NCBI GenBank assembly: GCA_021234155.1
Contig: JAJEKV010000001.1
Coordinates: 16,685,491 to 16,749,490 of the forward strand
Source of the DNA: Isoetes taiwanensis
Lineage: Eukaryota; Streptophyta; Lycopodiopsida; Isoetales; Isoetaceae
DNA: 64,000 bases
Reading direction: 5' to 3'
Both the position numbers and the translations under genes were made by a program. Positions 12,580-23,090 of this stretch are shown in pieces. Position 1 is the first letter of the stretch. Each line of letters starts with the position of its first letter. The notes beneath the pieces are model-generated. The model saw only the letters and a program-made list of their open reading frames with translations, had not been told where the DNA came from and made no database searches.

Positions 12580-13568
12580 TATAGTGTATGTTGGGGTTAG
12601 ACTATGGCTTGTTTTTTTAGCATTTGAGCGTCATAGAATGTTGTTAAGAATCCAGGAGTTATCCTTGTCTTAAAAATGGCACATGTTCTTGGGGAGTTAC
12701 AGACCTCTCATGGCGGACATTACTCCCAATCTTATTTTATCTAAGTTCTTGTGTAAGACTGCTCCTTATAGGCAAATCTAAGTTCCTTGTTTTAGATCAA
12801 AATTCTATATCATATGTAAATTTGTTTCTTCTTTCGCTTCAATGAGTTTTTTCTCCAATTTGCTATGTGGTTCACATTGTAGACTTTTTGACAAGTATAG
12901 GTTCTATGGTTGAGGCATGTGCACTCAAATGTTTGCACTGCTATACAGCGGATTTCGATCTTGATATTTGTCATGTGGTTAACACCCAACAAATATCAAC
13001 ATTCAACAAGTCCTAAGAAGCCTTTAGCAGATGGAGTACCTTCTACGCAGCTTGATGGGGGATGAGGAGGTCATCGCAGATGTGATTGCCTCTACGGGGG
13101 CATTGGTCTCTTGGTTATGTTGAAGGTACATTCTTGTAGCCAGCACCCACTAGCAAATGCTTTTGGTCCATTCTTTACCTCATGCAGGGTGCCAATTTAG
13201 GATACTCAGGGTCGCCAACTCTTCCAACTTCTTAATGGCCTCTTTCCCTCTACTCTTCCCCATACTCATTGTTCCTCATGGACTCTCTGTCCTGTATGTA
13301 CCATTACCACGTTACTTGAACATTTCATTTCTTACTACACATTTCTCTGGGAGGTTAATTCAAACCTTTCAGAGTTAAATTCTCAAGCTTGCTTATTAAT
13401 GTTATTGTTTTAAATTATCTTTGTCTCATAAAAGATGTCCCCTGAAAAAATGCTTTCAAAACGTACAACAGTCCACCTTATAATATCAACATTCTTAAGA
13501 AGAAGCCGCTACATTTACCTGCAACACTTCTATGTGTTTTATTCAGGTTTCACAGATGATAAATACGA

Positions 13569-14030
13569 AACTACAAGGGATCGTCGACGTCCAACGACGT
13601 CGCGTCGTCGATGAACGTCGGATCGTCGTCGTTGATCGACGACATCGTCGTTCAACGACGACAACGTCGTTTCGACGTCGTTCAACGGCGGTCATTAGGG
13701 CCGGCGTGTCGGTTTGCTGCGTGGCATGGGTGCTTCCGCCAAAGGCTGGCGGGCACAACGTGTCAAAACACGCGTCGCTAACGTCGTTCAACGGCGTTTC
13801 CGCAGCCCGTCGTCGCCCGTCATGCGTGGAAATGGGCGATTGCCAAAGCTGGCGGCCTGCGTGTCAAGACAGCGCCCGGCGTCTTGCGTCGTTGAACGGC
13901 GTTACTGCTTGGCCCGGCGTGTCCGCGTCACGCTAGCGTGGCATGGTCTTTGATGCCAAAATTTGGCTTTGCACTGGCGTGTCAAGAACCGCGTCGGCTT
14001 AAACGTCGTTTAACGGCGTGACCTGAAGGA
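13569..14030 (+). repeat. left CACTA terminus and subterminal repeats
   Basis: A degenerate tip is followed by about 450 bases of CG-rich sequence. Copies of CGTCGTTNAACGGCG or close variants lie at 13646, 13676, 13782, 13887 and 14004. The motif is a near-palindrome. In the En/Spm family such subterminal repeats bind the element's TNPA protein; that role is inferred here. Confidence 0.65.
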
Positions 14031-14031
14031 A

Positions 14032-14058
14032 TTTTTTTTTTTTTTTTTTTTTTTTTTT
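14032..14058 (+). repeat. T27 homopolymer
   Basis: An uninterrupted run of about 27 T between the left subterminal repeats and the telomere-like repeat. The exact length is unreliable in long-read data. Confidence 0.8.
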
Positions 14059-14069
14059 GCCAAATAAAA

Positions 14070-14093
14070 CCCTAACCCTAACCCTAACCCTAC
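14070..14093 (+). repeat. short telomere-like CCCTAA repeat
   Basis: Three full CCCTAA units and part of a fourth. This is the six-base (TTAGGG-type) unit, not the seven-base CCCTAAA of most plants. At under 25 bases it is an interstitial or telo-box-like sequence and does not indicate a chromosome end. Confidence 0.7.
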
Positions 14094-14616
14094 ATCCACG
14101 TTATAAGTGGATCCATCGATGAAATGCTTGTTATTCTTATTTTTGAGTGTTCTTCCCTATCTTGCTATAATGGTCCGTGGGTTGAAGACCACCTTCCGCG
14201 ATATGTTCCTTCTAGCGGTAATCCTCCTCCTCCAAGGGAAGACAACTCCGGCAACCCCCGCTTCTCCCGTGAGAACCCTCCCTTCACCATCGTGGCAAAG
14301 ATGAGTGAAAAGGAGCTTCGATTGCACTAACATCCGGCGTTCCATGCGGGAACGCGGCGGTAGAATGGCTCCAGAGCCAAACAAAGAAAAACGACATTAA
14401 TGGTGCGGATAATGATGCAAATGGTTGCATCAAACATCCCACGTCCTCGGGATGGACATAAGTAATGTATAAGCTTTTTTTATGAATGGAAACAATAAGT
14501 TTTTATCTATTTGTGTTGTCGTTGTATAAGCTTATTTTATGAATGGGAACAATCGGTATTTTTATTTATTTGTATTATTTGTATTGTATGTTGTTTTACG
14601 TTATGTTAAACAATCC

Positions 14617-14885
14617 GCGGTTGGTCGTTTAAACGGCGTTATGATCATTTGGCGTCGTTAAGCGGCGTCATGATCATCGGCGTGGCATCGAGGCGGCATC
14701 GGCGATGTGGCATGCCTAGGTATCGGGGCGGCGTCGGCTTGGCGTCGTTAAACGGCGTCACCGCGGGCGTCGATAAACGGCGTCAAATATGGCGGGAACC
14801 CGGCCTTTCGGGTTATTTACTTGTTATTTTCACTTTCGTTTGTTTGGGATTTTTTTTTGCGCGTGGGTCTTCATAAGGTAAGATC
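14617..14885 (+). promoter_or_regulatory. internal motif cluster, likely transposase-gene leader
   Basis: Four more copies of the subterminal motif (14624, 14653, 14743, 14768) lie in CG-rich DNA. A plus-strand segment follows, ending CATAAG|GTAAGATC near 14876, which looks like a splice donor. Placed upstream of the transposase relic, this would suit a promoter and first non-coding exon. That function is inferred from position only. Confidence 0.35.
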
Positions 14886-16404
14886 TACGCTTTAATCTTT
14901 GTGTTAGAGTTAAACACCTCCAAATGCTAATAGATTAGAAGATTGAATCTTGAAAGTATGTTAAAAACTTGAGGGATGCATGATCAAAGTGCTTGGTGGG
15001 TTCCATCCCGAGAATGGAGAAGACTAAATGTATCGGGTTTATGCACCTCGAGCGAAGTTTCAATCTTCATAGATTACAAAAGATTTGAAAGGTTGCGTAA
15101 ATATAAAGGTCTTGATTGGAAGACTCCATTTCAAATGGAAGGGACTAGATGTATCGGGTTCGGGGCACCCTTCAATCAAATGCTTTCTAAATATCATAAG
15201 CGTTGTATGAATCTGAATCTTAAGAATATACATTTGATAAAATCATGAAAAAACATGGATATTTATAATTATTATATTATTACATGGTTTTTATTAATAT
15301 TTTTATTGTTTACTAGAAAAACAACATGGATGACGTCGAAGGAATTTGAGCGTAAAGTGAATGAAAGCTTTGAGAAAGTTACATGGCGACTTGCGCAAGA
15401 ATGTTACCCCAACAATTGCCACAAATAGTCCAATTAGACCCGTGGACCTAGTCTTCCCTAGAGGCTTTGGGGTGGTGTGCATGAAATGAATGCATGCCGA
15501 TGTATGTACCATAAACATGTTTGAATGATTAGTTAACTTTATATCTTGATGTTACTTTTTTTGCGGTTGTACTTGACCAGAGCGGTTATATTGCAATTGT
15601 TCGATGTGCAAAGGACAAATAAAGCGGATGAGAAAAGGCTGTCCTCGACCATGTTGAAAATATGGTGAATGCGGAATAAAATCCGGTGCTCGGGCCGCAC
15701 ATGTGGGGTATTCCAACGAGGTATAATACCGAATCTTATGAACTCGAATCAACTACTCTCATGTACTTGAATCGATGTCTTAACTTAGTTTGCTTGTATT
15801 TTGTTAGGAAGAAATTGAGAATGAAGTGAGCTCGAAAAAAGTATATAGATTTTGGGGTTATGTTGTCATTGGAAGTAGATGATGTTGATACTATGAATGC
15901 GTTCATAGAAAACCCTACAAAAAGAAAGCCATCAACTTTCTCAAAGAGTATCCCATTCACGTGATAGAACTTCGTCGTGCAATGGCCGTTGCCAAGATTG
16001 GAGGGAATGACAATGTTCATCAAAATTGGAATGTACTAGATCATGTCGAAGAAAATAATCTTCCACCTTCACTAGTCCATTTGGTCCAACCCTTCTGAGA
16101 TAAAGATCGTAAGAAATTCAATGCATGGCCTAGAGGCAAGCCAATTATTTATGGGGAGCAATTTACATATTGGGGTAGGCGTACATGATTAAAAAATAGT
16201 GGGGTCCCGGTGCTTTGGCACAGGATTATATATATTATGACTAGTGTGAAAGTCAAAGATGGTATGCATTGTTCCTTTAATGCCATATGTAGGTCCTGAA
16301 TATAACTTCGGACACTTGGCATAAATTGAGTAAGCATCGATGGCGCATGCTCATCTATGGCCTAAATTCAAATGCACGAACAATATCCAAGCCCGTGACT
16401 ACGC
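14886..16404 (+). pseudogene. decayed coding DNA inside the CACTA element, family not recognised
   Basis: Several plus-strand pieces look coding but do not join into one frame. 14976-15248 is an open 90-codon frame beginning MHDQSAWWVPSREWRR. Around 15585-15700 one frame gives a cysteine cluster (CNCSMCKGQ, then GCPRPC and GECG) that could be a zinc-binding motif. 15780-16100 gives EYPIHVIELRRAMAV and DHVEENNLPPSLVHL. Parts may be the start of the transposase gene or the upstream part of the SET-domain relic at 16405. I cannot assign them firmly. Stops and frame changes show the region is non-functional as assembled. Confidence 0.35.
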
Positions 16405-16652
16405 AAAGCTTCACATATATTGATGGTCGTCCTCGGTTGCATGGAAACCTTGCTTGCTTTTATTAATAGCTCTATCGAGAATCCTGAAGCTACCAATTGT
16501 GAATTTGTCGAGGCAAACAAAGACCAAGAAGATTTTTTTAGCCGTAAAATTGGCGGAGATATATCATGGTTTATGCTATAAAAACTTTGTGTATTGGTGA
16601 TGAATTGTTCATTGAATATGAATACGGTAGACCAATACCGGAGGTCCTTTGA
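16405..16652 (+). pseudogene. SET-domain fragment (captured host gene relic)
   Basis: The plus strand encodes, with two frame changes and a stop, YIDGRPRLHGNLACF, then INSSIENPEATNCEFVE, then after the stop IKTLCIGDELFIEYEYGRP. The pattern 'GN.A.FINSS......NCEF' followed about 35 residues later by 'I..GDEL.I.Y.YG' is the C-terminal half of a SET methyltransferase domain: the N-H-S-like substrate and cofactor motif, then the GDEL..Y catalytic tyrosine region. The N-terminal half of the domain is not clearly visible. SET domains methylate lysines, usually on histones. Here the piece sits inside the CACTA element, upstream of the transposase relic and in the same orientation, which suggests capture. 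It cannot make a working enzyme as it stands. Confidence 0.5.
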
Positions 16653-17047
16653 TGATGTACTCAAATTACTCATATAATTTTTTGTCGGAATGCACCATTT
16701 TTCTTCTTCTTCTTGAATTCTTCTTCTTCTTCTCTTGGAATGAGATTGCACATATTGAAGATAAATGTGTATTATATCTTCAATATATGCTTTGATTATG
16801 ACATAAAATTTTATATTTAGATTCGTTATTAAATGCTTAAAATTTAACAAACCACGGGCTCTCAATGTATGTATCAATCACGCATATATTTACGTTTAAT
16901 CGGCGTCTGCGGGGTAGGCAAGTGGATATAAGACCACATCAAAGCGTCTTGAATTGGCGACATCAAAAGTCATTGCGGATAGCGAAATTAGAATACATTG
17001 AAGCGGTATGGTACAAACATGGGCACAACGCATAATGAAGAGTACAA

Positions 17048-18620
17048 TGATGAAGATGAGCGAATACGATGATGAAGATGATGACAATACCCCTATGGGC
17101 GACTTCATGGAAGTTGAGGAACCCATAGCCGACATGTTAGATGCATTTGGCCCAATCTTCGACAACGACCTAGATGGCGATATAAATACTCCTAACGATG
17201 GTCATGAAGATCACGTTTTTATTGGAGGAGGCGCATAAAGCATTATATCCGGTGCAAGCATATCTAGATTGGCGACATCTTTATTGATATTAAACCTTCA
17301 AAGCCAAATTCAAATGGAGCAATGCGGTTATTCGACTTTGTTAGAGTAAAGTACAATTGCAATCACTTGACTTATTGAATTTGTAGTTGAATGTATCGTA
17401 AAAGGTCTATTTTATACGAGGTTATTGCAAGAAAAATACTCCCACAAAGGGAACACTATGCCCAAAAGTCGCCTTTGAAATAAAAAATATATTGGCGGCC
17501 TCTTTGGTTTAGGCTACCATAAGATTCAACTTGTCCAAATGATTGCATGGTATATTATCCTGATGACATCTACAAGAACACGAAACATGCCCTAAATGTG
17601 GTGCCTCTAGGTACAATCACGGATGCCAAGGAAAGACCGTCCCCGATGAAGGTGGTTAAGCTACTTTCCATTGATCCCTCGCGCCAAGGCTATTGTTTCG
17701 ATGTGAATCTCTAGCCGCTCATGGGTTGGTGTGCATAATGCGTCGGTGACAATGTACTCCGCGCATGGTTAGTGGCTGCAAGCAATGGAAGCATATTGAT
17801 GAAACATGGCGAATTTGGAAGAGAGCCCGCGAAATCTCAGTTAGGGTTGGCAACGGATGGTGTTAATCCTTATGGGCGTCAATCAGCCCGCGTGGTCAAC
17901 TTGGCGGTGGTGTTGATCAACTATAATTTACCACCGTGGTTACTCATGAAGACTAGCCATTTAATGGTAGTACTATTAGTTCGGGGACCGAAGAAGCGGG
18001 AAAGTCTAGATCCATATCGAAAATAGTTATTGATGAGCTTTTGACATTGTGGAGTGAAGGTATTGAAGTTTCACGATGTCTCAAGAGAACTTTCGTCTTT
18101 GAGCGAAGATTTACCTTGAGACAATCTTAATGTGGACAACGGCGATTGGCCTGGTTTGTATGAACTCTCACGGACTCCAAAATTAATGCGGATATGCGGC
18201 ATGTCACTTGTGTGGGTTTGAACAGTTGAACTCTCGCCGGGTCAAGCGGCATTGCATAAAATGTCTATGCAAACTTCAAGAGATATCGCCAATGGAAAAT
18301 GGACTTCGATACGTAGGTCCAAGAGAAAAACATTGCGAAGAGCCTCCCAAAAGGTTGACAATGAGAGATTGGGGTAACATGTGGGATCTTGCAAAGGAAA
18401 TAAGGTTAAGGGAATGAAGTGGAAAGCATCCTTCTTCCTTCTACCCTATTGGACGAAATTGAAGATCCATCATCTTCTTGATCCCATGCACATCTTTAAA
18501 AAACGTTTGGCGTCTATTTGGAAGCATGTCACCGGACGTAAGGACACGAGATCATGACACGAGAAGATCTACAAGAAGGCGGATCAAAATCTAAAGCATG
18601 GTTAAATGTCGAAGAAGGAA
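17048..18620 (+). pseudogene. TNP2: TNP2-type CACTA transposase, central part (decayed)
   Basis: The TNP2 (Transposase_21) order of motifs is readable across several frames: an acidic segment with ADMLDAFGPIF (about 17130); LGYHKI (about 17510); a zinc-knuckle CPKCGASRYNHGCQGKT (from 17588); KLLSIDPSRQ (about 17660); then LGLATDGVNPYG and VVLINYNLPPW within 17772-18026, the most conserved part; IDELLTLWSEGIEV (about 18030); EEPPKRLTMRDW (18340-18375); and LPYWTKLKIHHLLDPMHI (18440-18495). These match the TNP2 core where the family reads 'LGLA.DGFNPFG', 'YNLPPW' and 'LPYW..L..RHNLDVMHIEKN'. TNP2 binds the terminal inverted repeats and catalyses excision and insertion. Repeated stops and frame changes rule out function as assembled. 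Confidence 0.85.
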
Positions 18621-19199
18621 TAAGGCCACAAGTGGATTGGATCGTGCCTAGAATATGTAGCATAATAACGGGGGTTTCCTTTGTATTTTTATGCGCTTTT
18701 CACTAAGGTTTTGCTATGATTTTGTGGTGTATTTCAATTGATGTACTAATCGTACATCTAGAGTCTTGATCACGCTTTCATTATTTTTATGGCACTTAGA
18801 CAATGGTTTATCCCCTCAAAAATAAAAAATTTCTAACATGGCATGCAAGGCTCGAGAGCTTTACTTTAGGGTTCTCCTAAAATGATTAGGGTAAATCGTG
18901 CCCTCCCAAATCGTCTGTCACGTTCTTACCGTGCGCTCGTGTGGCAATTTCACAATGGCGAGAACCATGGAGGGATTGGATGGCGAAGCGATTTTTTCTG
19001 GGTGCTTCAGTGGCAATTTAAATGGCGCGAAACCATGGAGGGGATTGGGCCCGGCTGGCGATTTTCCATGGTTGTAGTAATGCTCTTATGCAAAGTGGCT
19101 GAAAGCTTCCAATTCGGTGTAAGAAGGTACATGGTTTCTTCTCGAGCAATCATTCATCCTCCAAGAATGGCCTATCTTTTAAAAGCGTAATGCTGGACC
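18621..19199 (+). repeat. spacer with an imperfect 60-bp direct duplication
   Basis: Transposase homology fades near 18620. Within the spacer, 18941-18999 and 19010-19070 are imperfect direct copies sharing GTGGCAATTT, ACCATGGAGG and GCGATTTT. No coding function is evident. Confidence 0.55.
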
Positions 19200-20330
19200 T
19201 GCCCGTCATGCATTGGATCACGATTGGATCTGTTGTAGACGTTGTAGGCCTCTGTTGTTTTACCCTCTTCACATTATTCATACCTTCCTAAATATCTGAC
19301 AATGGTTGAAGCATGTTTTCTCTGATTCTCTTAACTCTTTCGATGGATGTTGTCAAAGAATCTGAGTTTCGAGGTTTGCGTTTGGCCATTTTTCCAATAA
19401 TTGATTTAGGGATAATGGAAGCAAGGCTCTATGAGCTTTGAATAATCCGAATACTTTGTGAAATCAGCAAAGCTCTCCAACCTGCTTGCTTGCCTCTCCG
19501 ATTGCACATAAACCGCCTCTTCCCAAGGATAATGTATTCTCAAATAAGCATTAAGACCTTTGGCAAGCACCTTTAGAAGCGTTTCTTCAGTACAAGAACA
19601 AAATCTTCAACGTTACGCAATTGATTGGTTGCGCTGATGTCTTCTTGCTTAAGCTGATCTAAATCATTTTTAGCTCGGTTCCACCACTTAGACCGAACTC
19701 AACACAAAGGTTTCAAAATCTCCCTCCCAGACAATCCATGCAAATCAATACAACAGCCACTCCATTACATCACTAGGCGAGGTAATTCATCCTTAGGATA
19801 CTTGTTGTCTTGACCGCACCTCGGATAATAGCATGTGGAAGTGTTGTCTTCAAGTTCATGGCAGCGGCAAGAGCAGTTTGTGTCCTCTTCTTTGGATTGC
19901 TTTCCATGAGCACATAGAGTTAGCTTAAAATGTTTTCATGATCATGAACAGTTAGGAGGTCCTTGAAGAGGGCGGCTTATAAATTTATGTAGCCAAGAAG
20001 GCGGGAATCCATGGCCTAGATATCATGCTAAACACTTACATAATTTGTTGTAGGTCGAATGAAGTTCTTGAGTCTTCTTCAAGGTACCGCGCATAGATAG
20101 AACATCTTGGTTGACCAGCGAGAGAAATTCATAGATCCTTGAAGAAGAGAAGCTTCTTATGCAAGCAAGGAGAGGATGAAGAAGCGATGGAAGAAGTTTG
20201 GAAGAAGTTTGGCGAGCTTCGCCCTTTGTTGAAGCGATGCATATTGTGCAACTCCTGCCCGACTTTTGTAATGATTTTCATCAAAGACCATACTAATCCG
20301 GTTGGCCATGCTTAACACAAAACATTGCAT
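19200..20330 (-). other. coding-like minus-strand segment, not recognised
   Basis: Read on the minus strand this segment gives several long coherent peptides in changing frames: TALAAAMNLKTTLPHAIIRG (around 19870-19810), LRIHYPWEEAVYVQSERQ (around 19540-19480) and KPRNSDSLTTSIERVKRIRE (around 19385-19320). Their composition looks protein-like and they run opposite to the transposase, so this may be another captured host fragment or an inserted element. I do not recognise the family. Confidence 0.3.
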
Positions 20331-20561
20331 GCACATGTGAAAGCACCTTGTAAGGTCCGCGAGAACCTATTATATTAACTATGTTCTCTACTTTTTTCAT
20401 AAATTAAGATTGTATATTTGATTCGGAGATTTGAATAGTTTTCCATAAACAAGGTGCCCAATTGTAGATAATCTTTGCTACACATATTGCTACATATGCG
20501 TTATATTCTCACGCCTCATTTTTTTTTTTATGGCCCGAAGGACAAAAAAAATTTTAGTATA

Positions 20562-21001
20562 ATAACCAACACATAACTACCATTGACATTAATAAATATA
20601 ACCATTGGAACCAACACATTTAAATTAAAATCCCCTTAAACCCCCTTTGGTTTGGGTGCATATTCACCACGGGGGGGCGTGGGGCGCGAGAGCCCTCATA
20701 ATTGTATTTTTTGCGTCTGAAATCAACACCATATAGTATTAGGTTGAAATCTTATAGTATTTTGCGAATCTTGTTATACGATTATAGCAAATCTTGTACT
20801 TGCATACCCCACAAATGAGGAACTTTTCGTGCGGTGTAGATTAAGGAATATGGAGGAATATGCCAATCCGGCGACTCTCGATGCCGGAGTCACCCCGTGT
20901 GAATATGCACCCAAACCAAAGGGGTTTAGAGGGGATTTTAAATTAAATGTGTTTGTTCAATGGTTATATTTATTAATGTCAATAGTTATGTGTTGGTTAT
21001 A
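20562..21001. mobile_element. MITE-like element with about 110-bp inverted repeats
   Basis: The left arm (about 20562-20675) opens ATAACCAACACATAAC and contains CCCTTTGGTTTGGGTGCAT. The right arm (about 20893-21000) is its reverse complement, with a few mismatches and small indels. About 215 bases of unrelated sequence separate the arms. No transposase is encoded. Long inverted repeats and small size fit a foldback or MITE element. It lies immediately before the DUF4218 part of the transposase, which resumes at about 21006, so it most likely inserted into the transposase gene. Confidence 0.75.
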
Positions 21002-21002
21002 A

Positions 21003-21586
21003 TGTTCGGCGATCAAGGCAATAAAGACTCCGACGGGATATATGCATTCGTTGCGTAATTGTTTCTCTAGCGAAGGGAGTTAAGCGGGTTGAAATCTCAT
21101 GATTGGCATAAGATGTTGCGGTTTGTTATGCCTATTGTTACAACGAGGGGTAGATCTGGAAGAAATTCCACTACATGCAATATGTCTCCTATCGAGTTTT
21201 CGAGGTTAAATGCAGTTTAGAAAACACTTTCGATCTTGAACTCTCACTTAACTTTTTCTTTCTTTAATGATATTTAGATGGATTACAAGGAAGGAGATGC
21301 CGACAAATGAAATTCGGACATGCGAACTAAGATTAGTTGAGGCATGTTGTATGCTAGAAAAGAATTCCCAACAAGTTTTACGGACATACAAACTCACTTA
21401 CTAGTGCATTTAGTGGGCGAAGTAGAGCTACTTGAGGCACAACAAATCCTAGATGGATGTTTTTATAGAACGCTTTTTAAGGTCCTCAAGGACTTCGTGC
21501 GTCGTCAAGGCAAGGCCAGGGTTGGTTGCATGGGGGTTGGTTGCTTGAGAGTCATTATTCTATGTCACTTGAGTTCTTGGTTCTAA
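21003..21586 (+). pseudogene. TNP2: TNP2 transposase, DUF4218 domain (decayed, cut by satellite)
   Basis: After the inverted-repeat element the plus strand reads AIKTPTGYMHSLRNC, then GLKSHDWHKMLRFVMP, then, after a probable short AT-rich intron ending TTTAG near 21276, KEFPTSFTDIQTHLLVHLV (from about 21362). These match DUF4218, found downstream of Transposase_21 in CACTA proteins ('IK.PSGY..N', 'GLKSHD.HVLM..L.P', 'FPP.FFD...HL..HL..E'). The next piece, GWLLESHYSMSLEFL, is in another frame and corresponds to the family's 'EG.L.EE...F'. Homology stops exactly where the 1.1-kb satellite starts (about 21581). No downstream remainder of the domain was found after the array. Confidence 0.8.
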
Positions 21587-21854
21587 TGCTAACCCTTTGA
21601 CCTAGACCTTCTCCAAAAATTCGAAAAATGGGCGTGTCTTTGGAGATGAATTAGGGATCGGTGGCAAAAATCGGAATTTATTTTCGTGCAATGCATTAAT
21701 TCGAATTTAATGGATGTGTTGCCCACTTTGCCAAAGCGCCCCCGACTTCTAATTGCCACATGGAGGGAGGACAGGTCAAACTCCGTTCGTCGGTTCCCCG
21801 CCGCTATCGTTCTCCGATGCGGCTTCACGGCCCGCGTTCCAAGCACCAACGGAC

Positions 21855-23090
21855 TAGGACTCGGCCCCAAAACGTAAACCCTTCTAGAGCACGGCAGCTC
21901 AGGGGTTTCGTTTGAACCCTCTCCTTGTCCGGTCGGCGGGACCCTAGCGGCGTGTCTTGAAGTGGAGTTGGGGTGTTGGCCTTGAGCGGACCCTAAAATC
22001 CCTCAGGGAGGCTTGCTTTCCCCAAATTTCCTCTCCCTAAGGCCACGGGAAGAGCGGGCGACCTCCCCTCTCGGGAACCACGATTTGGCTCGCCAATGGA
22101 CTCGAAACGTTGACATTGCTCACGGAAACCAAGTTAGTGGCGAAGACCCGGCCCCAACTCAAACCCTTCAAAGAGCTCACTTCCATCCCACGGGGTTTTC
22201 ACGTTTGGCCTAGGATGTGCATGGGATCTTGTCGACTTTCGCCATGTCTTTCCTTCTGGAGTTGGGGTGGTGGCGGCTCCCTTGGACACTAAAATCCCTC
22301 AGAAAGGCTGCTTGCCCCTAATTTCCTCTCCCCAAGGCCACCGGGAAGGGCGGGCAGTCACCTTTCACACAAAGGCGTTTTGGAGCAGCGATTTGGCTCC
22401 TCAATGGACCTTCCCGAGGGGCATTGCCACATGGATCAAGTTGGATAGTGGCCGAAGACCGGGGACTCGGCCCCAAAGCGTAAACCCCCTTCTAGAGGCA
22501 CGGCAAAGCCCACGGGGTTTCACGTTTGGGAGAACCCTCTCCTTGTCCCGGTCGGCGGGACTTTCACATGTCTTGAAGTGGAGTTGGGGTGTTGGCCTTG
22601 AGGCGGGACACTAAAATCCCCTCCAGGGCTGCTTGCCCTAGACCCTCTCCCCAATTGGCCACTTTGGGAAGGGCGGGCAACCTCCCCTCACGGAACGCAA
22701 TTTTAATTTCTTCCAATGGACTCGAGGAATGCCGGCCGGTTCTACCACAGGGGATCAAAGGCCCAAACTGGCCCGAAGACCCCTTGCTCAGGGACTCGGC
22801 CCCCAAAGCGTAAACCCTTCTAGGCACGGCCACCCACGGGGTTTCGTTTGGGAGCCCTCTCCTTGTCGGTCGGTTTGGACCTTCATGTGTCTTGAAGTGG
22901 AGTTGGGGTGTTGGCCTTGAGCGGACCCTAAAATCCCTCAGGAGGCTGCTTGCCCCAAATTTCCTCTCCCCAAGGCCACAGGGGCCCGGACGGGCGACCT
23001 CCCTCTCGGAATCGCGTCGACTCTGCCAATGGACTCGAGCGTCGACATTGCCACAGGGACCAAGTTAGTGGCAGAAGACCACGAACTCAA
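21855..23090 (+). repeat. sub-repeat expansion in the first satellite unit
   Basis: The first unit is about 2.0 kb instead of 1.1 kb because an internal block is repeated. CCTAAAATCCC-type landmarks recur at about 21991, 22289, 22610 and 22927 (steps of 298, 321 and 317). The CTCGGCCCC landmark recurs at 21860, 22466 and 22795. The block from CGGCCCCAAAGCG to the GAAGACC region has thus been amplified to three or four copies. Confidence 0.75.

Larger units (their letters stand above)
9601..13568. other. intergenic DNA, no recognisable gene
   Basis: AT-rich sequence with scattered short frames, the longest about 112 codons at 12031-12369 and 99 codons at 11341-11640. None shows a domain, splice pattern or known motif. 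The minisatellite at 11067-11150 and the hairpin at 12542-12579 are the only structured sequences I can support. Confidence 0.45.

Noticed and set aside
21165..21172. CACTAC within the DUF4218 region as an element end
   Set aside because: It lies inside recognisable transposase coding sequence and has no subterminal repeats beside it.
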